Source: SCUS01 sp966211675
GTDB lineage: Bacteria > Myxococcota_A > Polyangia > Polyangiales > Ga0077539
Assembly: GCA_966211675.1 (NCBI GenBank)
Contig: CBIHPK010000015.1
Coordinates: 1-64,000 of the forward strand
Direction: 5' to 3'
DNA length: 64,000 nucleotides
Part shown: piece by piece, positions 1 through 7,049 of the stretch
Layout of the letters: each line of letters opens with the position of its first letter
Position numbering within the stretch: the stretch's first letter is position 1
The notes under the pieces: model-generated
Databases searched by the model: none
Told to the model about the DNA's origin: nothing
Seen by the model: the letters and a program-made list of their open reading frames with translations, nothing else
Program-made: the position numbers and the translations under genes

Positions 1-32
1 CCGCGGACTCTACACAGACGCCGCCGCGCGGA

Positions 33-593
33 TCAATGCGTCGCGCGGAGGGGGGCGCTCGACTGCAGCGCGTCGGTGATGGTGCGCCGCACGGTCTCGT
101 CCCGCTCCACCCTCAGCCGCTCGGCGAGCAGCGACCGGGCCGAGGGGTTGGTCGAGCGGGCCAGCGACCAGGCGGCGCCGTCGCGCACCTCGACCCTCGC
201 GTCGGCAAGGAAGCCCGCGGCGGTCGGGAGGTCGTCGAAGCCCAGCACCAGCGCGTCGAGCGCCGCGCGGAGCAGGAAGATCCCCTGCCCCGGGACCGCG
301 GCGAGAGCGCGCAGGTAGTCGCGCACCGCGGGTCGCTGGCGGAAGTGCCGGAGCGCGTAGACCGCCCGCTGCCGGACGTGCGGCGGCGCGGAGGCGTCGT
401 TGCCGATCGCCATCAGCGCCGCGGGGGCTTCGGCGCCCCAGGACCGCACCGCGGCCTCGTCGGGGCCCTCCTCGAAGCCCGCCAGGTCGTGCTCCATCTG
501 CGCGCGGGTGGCCTGCTGCGCCGCCGCGGGGCACGCGAGCATCCAGGCCGAGAGGAGCGCCATCAGGCCCGGGATTCGTCGTCGTGCGGACAC
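33..593 (-). CDS. Secreted HEAT-repeat-like protein
   Basis: Predicted exported protein of about 186 residues. A basic RRR stretch followed by a hydrophobic segment ending in CPAAAQ looks like a signal peptide. The rest is Ala/Arg/Leu-rich and helical with repeated phrases such as VRQRAVYALRHF and VRDGAAWSLARS, which are typical of HEAT/PBS-lyase-like helical repeats used for protein binding. No catalytic motif is visible. I chose the GTG at 593 because it puts the basic n-region near the start; GTG 611 and ATG 563 are alternatives. It is divergent from the hydrolase that starts only about 20 bases away. Partner unknown. Confidence 0.65.
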   Translation of the reverse strand: MSARRRIPGLMALLSAWMLACPAAAQQATRAQMEHDLAGFEEGPDEAAVRSWGAEAPAALMAIGNDASAPPHVRQRAVYALRHFRQRPAVRDYLRALAAVPGQGIFLLRAALDALVLGFDDLPTAAGFLADARVEVRDGAAWSLARSTNPSARSLLAERLRVERDETVRRTITDALQSSAPLRATH

Positions 594-599
594 GGCCGC

Positions 600-605
600 T
601 ACACT
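600..605 (+). promoter_or_regulatory. Possible -10 box (TACACT) of a leaderless hydrolase transcript
   Basis: TACACT lies 8 bases before the ATG at 614, which would put the transcription start at or next to the start codon. No convincing -35 box and no Shine-Dalgarno sequence are visible. Weak call. Confidence 0.25.
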
Positions 606-613
606 AGCCACGG

Positions 614-1630
614 ATGTCCGCCCGAGTCATCAGCGCCGAAGCCGTCGAGGTGACCGAGGTCGTCGACGCCGGCCGGGTCGCGCGCTTCGAGGAGACCGCG
701 CTCACGCTCCCCGACGCCGGCTCGCTCGCCCTCGTGCGCAAGCGCCTCGCCCGCGCGCAGGGCCCGGCCCGCACGCCGCTGCTGCTGGTCCACGGCTTCG
801 GCCAGAACCTCCACGCCTGGCACCTCTCGCGCCGCAGCCTCGCCAACCACCTGGCCGCCGAGGGCCACGACGTCTTCAGCCTCGACCTGCGCGGCCACGG
901 CCGCTCCCGCGCGGACGGAGCCCGCCCCGCCGGAGCCCTCGGCCCCTACGTCGACGAGGACCTCCCCGCCGCCATGGACGCCATCGCCGAGCTCACGGGC
1001 CTCGCCCGCGTCGTGCTCGTCGGCCACAGCCTCGGGGGGATGCTCACCTACGCCGCGACGGCCCGCAGCCCGGAGCGAGTGCAGGCGGCAGTCACGCTCG
1101 CGGCGCCCTACTTCTGGGGACGCGACGCGACCCTGGTGCACGCGCTCTCCCGAGGGGCGGCGCTGCTCGGCCGCGGTGGCCTCGCGGAGATGGCCTTTCC
1201 CATGGGGAGCGTGCGGGCGATGCTGCGCGCCACGCAGCCGCTCTGGGACACCCACTGGCTGCCGCTGCCCATCCGAGCGTGGCACCCCGGAGGCTTCGAG
1301 CCCGAGGTGCTCTCGGAGTACCTCGCTCGCTCCTTCGACCGCGCCTCCTTCGGCGAGCTCGCGCAGCTCACCGACAGCCGCGCCGACGCCAGCGGCCATT
1401 TCGCGCGGGCCTTCGAGGGCTGCGACGTCCCGCTGCTCGTGGTCGCCGGCACGCACGACCACCTCGCCCGCCCCGACGCGGTGCGCCCCGCCTTCGAGCG
1501 CAGCAGCGCTCGCGACCGCACCTTCGTCACCTTCCCGAGCGGCCACGGGGACCTCCTCCTGGGCCGCAAGGCCCCTCACCTCCTCTGGCCCACGCTGACC
1601 CGATGGCTGCACCGACGCACCTCTCCCTGA
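614..1630 (+). CDS. Alpha/beta-hydrolase fold protein
   Basis: Cytoplasmic serine hydrolase of 338 residues. The oxyanion-hole motif HGFGQN is at residues 60-65, the nucleophile elbow GHSLGG at 137-142 (Ser139), a candidate acid in the stretch AGTHDHLARPD, and the catalytic His in SGHGD near the C-terminus, in the canonical order. The substrate cannot be told; esterase, lipase or haloalkane-type relatives are all possible. No signal peptide is seen. Its 3' end overlaps the next gene by 28 bases in another frame, so the two are probably co-transcribed. Confidence 0.85.
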   Translation: MSARVISAEAVEVTEVVDAGRVARFEETALTLPDAGSLALVRKRLARAQGPARTPLLLVHGFGQNLHAWHLSRRSLANHLAAEGHDVFSLDLRGHGRSRADGARPAGALGPYVDEDLPAAMDAIAELTGLARVVLVGHSLGGMLTYAATARSPERVQAAVTLAAPYFWGRDATLVHALSRGAALLGRGGLAEMAFPMGSVRAMLRATQPLWDTHWLPLPIRAWHPGGFEPEVLSEYLARSFDRASFGELAQLTDSRADASGHFARAFEGCDVPLLVVAGTHDHLARPDAVRPAFERSSARDRTFVTFPSGHGDLLLGRKAPHLLWPTLTRWLHRRTSP

Positions 1631-2604
1631 GCCTCGTCCTGCTGGCCGCGGCCTCGCACGCCGACCCGCTCGGCGACGCCCTCGTGGCGCGCTGCCGCCC
1701 CGATGGACGGCTCCTGCCCGCCGCCCGCTCGGCCCTCTCCCCGTCGCCCCCGGACGCCGACGCGCAGCGGGCGCTCACCGAGGCCGCGGGGATGTTCGCC
1801 CCCACGGTGCACACGGTGCTGCTGCCCACCGCCGACCCGGAGGCGCTCGCCGCGGCGATCGAGCGCGCCCGCCATCCCTCGCTGCTCCCCCGCTGCGCCC
1901 TCGCCACCGACGGGACCCGCGTCGCCCTCGCCCTCGCCCCGCGCCTCGTCGAGGTGCTCACCGAGCGCTCTCACGGCGTGCTCACGGTGCGCGCGGCGCT
2001 GCCCCAGTTCGTGACCGACGCCCGCCTCGCGGTGACCGCCACGGACGGCGCGGTGACCGTCTTCGCCTTCGACTCCGATGGCTCCGTGTCGCTGCCGTCG
2101 ACGCTCTCGCCCGCGACGCTCCAGGTCGTGGCGACGCTGGGCGACGGCCCCATTCCCCTGGCCACCTGGCACCCGGCCCCGATGGCGCGCTCCCCTCGCG
2201 AGGCGCTCACCGACACGCGCGACCTGCTGGGGGCGATCAACCGGGAGCGGGCCCTCGCGGGGGCCCCGGCGCTGCGACGAGACCCGCTGCTCGACGGGGT
2301 GGCCTCGGCGCACGCCCGCAACCTCGCGGCGCTCGGGGTGATCGCCCACCGGCCGACCCCGGACGACGGACCCATCGAGCGGCTGGAGCGCGCCCGGGTG
2401 GTGGCCGAGCGGGTGGCGGAGAACCTCGCGAGGGCGCAGACCCTGACGGACGCCCACGCCCGCTGGATGGGCTCGCCGTCGCATCGGGCGAACGCGCTCG
2501 ACCCGGCGCTCGATGCGCTCGGCCTGGGCGTCGCGTCGCGCGACGGAGAGCTGTACGTGGTGGCGTTGTTCGCGACGCACCCGGCGCTGAGCGACGGGCG
2601 CTGA
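1603..2604 (+). CDS. Exported CAP/SCP-domain protein
   Basis: 333-residue protein beginning with a hydrophobic signal-like segment (LSLSLVLLAAASHA). The N-terminal two-thirds is of unknown function. The C-terminal ~120 residues form a CAP/SCP (PR-1-like) domain: INRERALAGAP helix, SAHARNLAA, the AENLA segment, and a SPSHRAN-like motif before a final strand. Bacterial CAP proteins act outside the membrane, with roles in wall or lipid binding that are mostly undefined. The ATG at 1603 gives the signal peptide and overlaps the end of the preceding hydrolase; the open frame extends upstream but only as shadow sequence. Confidence 0.8.
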   Translation: MAAPTHLSLSLVLLAAASHADPLGDALVARCRPDGRLLPAARSALSPSPPDADAQRALTEAAGMFAPTVHTVLLPTADPEALAAAIERARHPSLLPRCALATDGTRVALALAPRLVEVLTERSHGVLTVRAALPQFVTDARLAVTATDGAVTVFAFDSDGSVSLPSTLSPATLQVVATLGDGPIPLATWHPAPMARSPREALTDTRDLLGAINRERALAGAPALRRDPLLDGVASAHARNLAALGVIAHRPTPDDGPIERLERARVVAERVAENLARAQTLTDAHARWMGSPSHRANALDPALDALGLGVASRDGELYVVALFATHPALSDGR

Positions 2605-2618
2605 AGCGGGAGGCGGAG

Positions 2619-2906
2619 TTACTTGGAGGCGGGAGCGGGGGCGGCGCCGAGCTTGTGCACGGCGGCGGCGAGGCGGGAGACCCGGCGCGACGCGGTGCCG
2701 CGGACGAGGACGCCCTTGGAGACGGCGCTGTCGAGGGCCGAGATCGCCGGGATGAGCGCGGCCTTGGCGGCGGTCGCGTCGCCCTTGGCGATGAGCTCGC
2801 GGACGTTCTTCACCAGGGTACGAAACTCGCTGCGGACGCCGCGGTTGCGGTCGGTGCGCTTGACGCGTTGACGGTTGCGCTTCTCGGCGGATGCATGATT
2901 GGCCAC
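2619..2906 (-). CDS. rpsT: 30S ribosomal protein S20
   Basis: 95-residue basic, helical protein with the family's N-terminal signature ANHASAEKR(N)RQR and the expected size. S20 binds 16S rRNA early in small-subunit assembly. The start is GTG at 2906, preceded by GGAGG at a 7-base spacing; a GTG start is unusual for a ribosomal protein, but S20 is known for non-AUG starts in enterobacteria. The C-terminus is extended by an Ala/Pro-rich tail. It has its own good promoter and converges on the CAP-domain gene with only 14 bases between stop codons. Confidence 0.97.
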   Translation of the reverse strand: MANHASAEKRNRQRVKRTDRNRGVRSEFRTLVKNVRELIAKGDATAAKAALIPAISALDSAVSKGVLVRGTASRRVSRLAAAVHKLGAAPAPASK

Positions 2907-2941
2907 GAGGAATCCTCCAAAACAGGTATCAGGGGCGCGGA

Positions 2942-2970
2942 ACCTAACGGGTAACCCCCGAGACCGTCAA
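2942..2970 (-). promoter_or_regulatory. Sigma70-type promoter of rpsT
   Basis: On the minus strand, TTGACG (2970-2965) and TTAGGT (2947-2942) are separated by 17 bases. The predicted start leaves a short leader of roughly 30 bases carrying the GGAGG ribosome-binding site. Confidence 0.6.
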
Positions 2971-3064
2971 GGCTCCCCCCGCGACGAAGCGCAGTGACAG
3001 GGGAATGGAACAAAGACCCCTGGGCGTAGTCTGCACATCCAGACGGAGGCCCGGAGACACCCCT

Positions 3065-4123
3065 ATGCGCAACACCCCTCTCCACGAGTCCCATCTCCTC
3101 GAAGCGGTCCGGCGGAAGATCCTCTCCAGCGATCAGATGGAGCAGGTGCTGGCCCTCGCCCGCTCGTCCCCGGGCGGAGGCGACGTCGCCGACGTGCGCT
3201 GGGCCACGGTGGTGCAGGGGCTCATCGCCGCCGCCGCGGTGATGGGCTCCGGCATCGGCATCCTCGTCGACACGGGCGACCACGGCGTCGACCTCGGCAC
3301 CGCCGTCGGCAGCGCCGCGGGGCTCGCCACCTTCCTCGCGCTCGCCCACGTGCTCGACCGCTACTCCTGGGGGCGAGTGCCCGGCTCGATCCTCCGGGCG
3401 GGCGCGGCGGTGTGGTCCTTCGGCGTGGTGCTCGGGCTGCTCAGCCTGGTGATGCCGCTGCAGCGCTACATGCCCGACACGTACAGCGCGGACTACTACC
3501 GCGGGTTCGAGTCCTTCCGCACGCAGATCAACCTGGCCTACGCCCTGTCGAGCGGCGCCTCGGCGCTCTTCGCCCTCGTGCTCTGGCGCGCCCGGCGCTG
3601 CGGCCCCGCGCTCGGCGTCGCCGGGGCGCACGTGATGATGGCCGTCGCGATGCTGGCCACCTCTCCGAGCAGCCACACGTACTACAGCTCCGACCAGCAG
3701 GCCCTCGTGGTGATGCTCGCCGGCGGCGCGCTCTTCACGGTGGCCTTCGTGCTCGACCGCCTCGGCCGCGGACCCGTCGACGGCGCCTTCTGGCTCTACC
3801 CCGCGGCGATGTTCCCGATGGGCATCGCGGGGATGATGCGCATCGACCGCCACGAGGGCGAGGTGGTCGTCTGGCTGCCGCTCGCGCTCGCCCTCGGCGC
3901 CGCCGCCTACGCCAACGGCCGCCGCTTCCCGCTGCTCTTCTCGGCCATGGCCGCGATGATCTTCCCGGCCTTCGCGATGGCCGAGGCGCACGCCCCCTCC
4001 GGCCTCGTGATCGGCACCCTCATCGCCAGCGCCGCCGCCGTCGCCGTCGCCGTGCAGCTGGTCCGCGCCCGCGACCTGCGCCGCGTCGCCGCGCCGGGCG
4101 ACGCCCCCTCCCTCTGGAGCTAA
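3065..4123 (+). CDS. Polytopic inner-membrane protein, DUF2157-like
   Basis: 352-residue membrane protein with about ten hydrophobic segments after a soluble N-terminal helix (residues 1-35, ending SSDQMEQVLALARSSPGGG), an arrangement resembling DUF2157-type proteins. No transport or enzyme motif is visible. The ATG at 3065 was preferred over 3005 because GGAG lies just upstream and the earlier residues are not membrane-protein-like. It stands alone between rpsT and the glycogen debranching gene. Function unknown. Confidence 0.7.
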   Translation: MRNTPLHESHLLEAVRRKILSSDQMEQVLALARSSPGGGDVADVRWATVVQGLIAAAAVMGSGIGILVDTGDHGVDLGTAVGSAAGLATFLALAHVLDRYSWGRVPGSILRAGAAVWSFGVVLGLLSLVMPLQRYMPDTYSADYYRGFESFRTQINLAYALSSGASALFALVLWRARRCGPALGVAGAHVMMAVAMLATSPSSHTYYSSDQQALVVMLAGGALFTVAFVLDRLGRGPVDGAFWLYPAAMFPMGIAGMMRIDRHEGEVVVWLPLALALGAAAYANGRRFPLLFSAMAAMIFPAFAMAEAHAPSGLVIGTLIASAAAVAVAVQLVRARDLRRVAAPGDAPSLWS

Positions 4124-4168
4124 GGAGCCCCTCTCCGACTCCCCTACTCCCGCCTCGCGCGTTGGGAC

Positions 4169-4174
4169 TATCGT
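4169..4174 (+). promoter_or_regulatory. Possible -10 box (TATCGT) for the debranching-enzyme gene
   Basis: TATCGT ends 7 bases before the ATG at 4182, which would give a leaderless transcript. No Shine-Dalgarno sequence is present in front of this start. The -35 is not clear. Confidence 0.25.
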
Positions 4175-4181
4175 CCCCCGC

Positions 4182-6185
4182 ATGATCCACCTCCCGGCCT
4201 CGCTGCTCACAGACTGCGACGCGCTCACGGCCCGCGAGTGGATCGTCAGCAACGGCCTCGGCGCCTACGCCTCGGGCACCGTCTCGGGCATCGCCACCCG
4301 TCGCTACCACGGCCTGCTGGTCGCCGCGCTCAGCCCTCCGCGCGGGCGCCGCGTGCTCATCAGCCACCTCGACGAGACCCTCACCCTCCGCTACCTCCGA
4401 GCGCCGCTCAGCGCCCACGCCTTCCCCGGCGTCGTGCAGCCCGAGGGGTGGCGGCACCTCGTGACCTTCGCCCTCGACCCGCTCCCGCGGTGGCAGTGGC
4501 GCGTCGGCGAGGCCGTGCTCGAACGCACGATCTTCATGGTGCGCGGGCAGAACACCACCATCGTCCGGTACACGCTCGTCGACGCCCCCGGCGCCGTCGC
4601 GCTCACCGTGCGCCCCTTCGGGGCCTTCCGCGATTTCCACCACCACGCGCAGCAGAACCGCGACGCCCGCATCGCCGCGGTGGAGGTCAACGACCGGCCC
4701 GGCACGGTGCTGATCCAGCCCTACGAGAGCGGACCCTCGGTGCTGATGCAGGCCCCCGGAGTGTACCGATCTTCGCCCGACTGGTGGCGGGGCTTCCAGC
4801 ACCAGGCGGAGCGGGAGCGCGGCCTCGACGCCGAGGAGGACCTCTTCACCCCCGGCGAGTACCTGATCGCCCTCGCGCCCGGAGAGAGCGCTCACGTGGT
4901 GCTCACCGCCGAGCACCGCCTCCCGGACGAGGTCGCGGTGCTCGAAGCGAGGGAGATCGCCCGGCTGCGCTCCCTCGCTCCGCAGCCGCTCGCCGACCCC
5001 CGCGTGGAGCAGCTCTACCGCGCCGTGGACCTCTACCGCGCGGACCTCGCCCGCCCCCCGGCGGTGCTCGCGGGCTACCCCTGGTTCGAGGACTGGGGCC
5101 GCGACACGCTCATCGCCTTCACGGGCCTGTACCTCGTCCCGAAGCGCTTCGCGGAGGCGAAGGAGCTCCTCGCGACCTTCGCGAAGTACCTCGACCAGGG
5201 GATGCTCCCCAACCGCTTCCCGGACAGCGGCGGAGGCGCGGCGGATGACAACACCGTGGACGCGCCGATGTGGTTCCTGCACGCGGCGCGGCGCTTCGTG
5301 CAGTACACCAACGACCTCGACTTCGCTCGGCGCACGCTCGTCCCGGCGATGCGCGCCATCGTCGAGGCCTTCCGCCGCGGGACCCGCTACGACATCCACC
5401 AGCGGCCCGACGGGCTCATCTGGTCCGGCAGCCCCGGCACGCAGCTCACCTGGATGGACGCGCGCTGCGGCGACACGGTGTTCACCCCGCGGCACGGCTG
5501 CGCGGTGGAGATCAACGCGCTCTGGCACGCGGGGCTGCGCTCGCTCGCGTGGCTCTGCGCGGAGACCGGCGAGGAGGGCGCCGCCGACCGCTGGTACCGC
5601 GAGGCCGACCACGTGCGCACGAGCTTCCGCGAGCGCTTCTGGAACCCCGAGCTGGCCTACCTCTACGACGTCGTCCGCGACGACGAGCGCGACCCCTCGG
5701 TGCGCCCCAACGCCCTCTACGCCGTCGCGCTGCCGGGCGACCTTCTGCCGCTCGATCAGTGCGAGGCGGTGCTGCAACGGGCGCGCGACGAGCTGCTCGT
5801 CCCAATGGCCGTGCGCACGCTCTCCCCGAAGGACCCGGCCTACCAGGGCCGCTACGGGGGCGGGCCCTGGTCGAGGGACAGCGCCTACCACCAGGGCACC
5901 GCGTGGCCCTTCCTGCTGGGGGCCTACACCGCGGCGGTGGTGCGGGCGGGCCGGCGGCGCGTGTCGCCCGAGGCCGAGGCCGAGGCGAGGGCCGAGGCGG
6001 GGCGATGCTTCGACGGGCTCGCGGAGTCGCTCACCACCTACGGCCTCGGGCACCTGCCGGAGATCGTGGAGGGCGACGCGCCGCACCGGCCGGTGGGCTG
6101 CTTCGCGCAGGCGTGGTCCGACGCCGAGGCGCTGCGAGGCTTGGTCGAGGACGTCGCGGGCGCCGGGCCCGAGGACGACGTGTAG
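4182..6185 (+). CDS. Glycogen debranching enzyme (amylo-alpha-1,6-glucosidase family)
   Basis: 667-residue cytoplasmic enzyme predicted to hydrolyse alpha-1,6 branch points of glycogen. It has the two-part architecture of the archaeal/bacterial debranching family: an N-terminal beta-rich domain (about residues 1-265, with SNGLGAYASGTVSG and TRRYHGLL) and a C-terminal alpha/alpha barrel carrying YPWFEDWGRDTLI, GTQLTWMDA and YHQGTAWPFLLG, the segments that line the active site in this family. Length is normal. No other glycogen gene is in the window. An alternative trimming role on maltodextrins cannot be excluded. Confidence 0.92.
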   Translation: MIHLPASLLTDCDALTAREWIVSNGLGAYASGTVSGIATRRYHGLLVAALSPPRGRRVLISHLDETLTLRYLRAPLSAHAFPGVVQPEGWRHLVTFALDPLPRWQWRVGEAVLERTIFMVRGQNTTIVRYTLVDAPGAVALTVRPFGAFRDFHHHAQQNRDARIAAVEVNDRPGTVLIQPYESGPSVLMQAPGVYRSSPDWWRGFQHQAERERGLDAEEDLFTPGEYLIALAPGESAHVVLTAEHRLPDEVAVLEAREIARLRSLAPQPLADPRVEQLYRAVDLYRADLARPPAVLAGYPWFEDWGRDTLIAFTGLYLVPKRFAEAKELLATFAKYLDQGMLPNRFPDSGGGAADDNTVDAPMWFLHAARRFVQYTNDLDFARRTLVPAMRAIVEAFRRGTRYDIHQRPDGLIWSGSPGTQLTWMDARCGDTVFTPRHGCAVEINALWHAGLRSLAWLCAETGEEGAADRWYREADHVRTSFRERFWNPELAYLYDVVRDDERDPSVRPNALYAVALPGDLLPLDQCEAVLQRARDELLVPMAVRTLSPKDPAYQGRYGGGPWSRDSAYHQGTAWPFLLGAYTAAVVRAGRRRVSPEAEAEARAEAGRCFDGLAESLTTYGLGHLPEIVEGDAPHRPVGCFAQAWSDAEALRGLVEDVAGAGPEDDV

Positions 6186-6192
6186 CGCGCTC

Positions 6193-7026
6193 TCAGCCCG
6201 CGGCCTCCACCGCGGGCAGCACCACGACCTTCAGCGGGAAGCCCGCCCTCAGCGCGCGGTCTTCGATGCGGCGGCGCGCGGGCTCGGCCTGCGCGTAGGG
6301 GAGCGTTCCCACCACCCCGACGCCCTCCCAGTGGACGCGCAGCGCGAGGTCCGAGGCCGCCTGCGGGCTCAGCCCGAACTCGTCCCTCAGGGCCGCCACC
6401 ACGAACTCCATGGTCGTGTACTCGTCGTTGAGCAGGTGCACGTCCACCAGGACCTCCGGGGCGAGCTCCGCCGGGGCCTCCGGGGCGCGGGGGCGGTCGC
6501 CGTGCGCGAGGTAGCGCAGCAGCGCCACGGTGGTCACGCCCGAGTGTCGCAGCGCCGCCATCGGGTGGGCGATGGAGGTCGCCGTGCGGCGGTAGGGATC
6601 GTCCGTGAGGTCGAGCGTCGGGGACGAGGGGACGCGAGCCTCGGAGACGCGGAAGAGCGCCGCGAGGAGGTCGATCGGGGTGATGTCCGAGCGGCCGCTC
6701 ACCAGCACCTGCACCGCGGCGCGGCGCTGGATGAGCGCGACGTCCCCGGGGACCGGCGGGAAGAGCCATCGCCACAGGCGGCGGGGCAGGTCGTCGTCGC
6801 GACCGGGGCGGACGGGCGATCGCGGCGAGGCCAGGTAGTCGCGGGTCTGCTGCGCGACGTGACGGGCTTCGATGTTCAGGGCGGCGAGGGTCTCGGCCAC
6901 CGAGGGGTCGTCGAGCAGGGCCAGGAGCAGGTGCTCTCCGCAGGGCCAGAGCAGCCCCGAGGCGCTGGCCTCGACCTGCGCTCGCAGCAGGACCGACTGG
7001 CTCCTGGGGCTGAAGCGGATGGGCAT
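6193..7026 (-). CDS. Fusion of a Clp N-terminal (repeat) domain with a ClpS adaptor domain
   Basis: 277-residue protein. Residues 1-~165 look like the helical N-domain that ClpA/ClpC use to bind adaptors (SQSVLLRAQVEASASG, EHLLLALLDDPSV, then a second such repeat around DLLAALFRVSE). Residues ~195-270 match ClpS: VHLLNDEYTTMEFVVAALR, then VHWEGVGVVGTLPYAQAE and the FPLKVVV end. ClpS delivers N-degron substrates to ClpAP by binding the ClpA N-domain, so one chain here holds both halves of that interface. No AAA+ module is present. It converges on the debranching gene with 7 bases between. The ATG at 7026 is the first Met in frame that fits the domain start. Confidence 0.8.
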   Translation of the reverse strand: MPIRFSPRSQSVLLRAQVEASASGLLWPCGEHLLLALLDDPSVAETLAALNIEARHVAQQTRDYLASPRSPVRPGRDDDLPRRLWRWLFPPVPGDVALIQRRAAVQVLVSGRSDITPIDLLAALFRVSEARVPSSPTLDLTDDPYRRTATSIAHPMAALRHSGVTTVALLRYLAHGDRPRAPEAPAELAPEVLVDVHLLNDEYTTMEFVVAALRDEFGLSPQAASDLALRVHWEGVGVVGTLPYAQAEPARRRIEDRALRAGFPLKVVVLPAVEAAG

Positions 7027-7049
7027 CGCGGGCCTCGCGCCGACGCGGC

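Noticed and set aside
400..1602. Long upstream extension of the CAP-domain reading frame
   Set aside because: It overlaps the alpha/beta-hydrolase gene and is Arg/Pro-rich nonsense; the ATG at 1603 gives a signal peptide.
2810..4252. A 480-codon open frame antisense to the DUF2157-like gene
   Set aside because: His/Gly/Glu-rich shadow with no recognisable domain.
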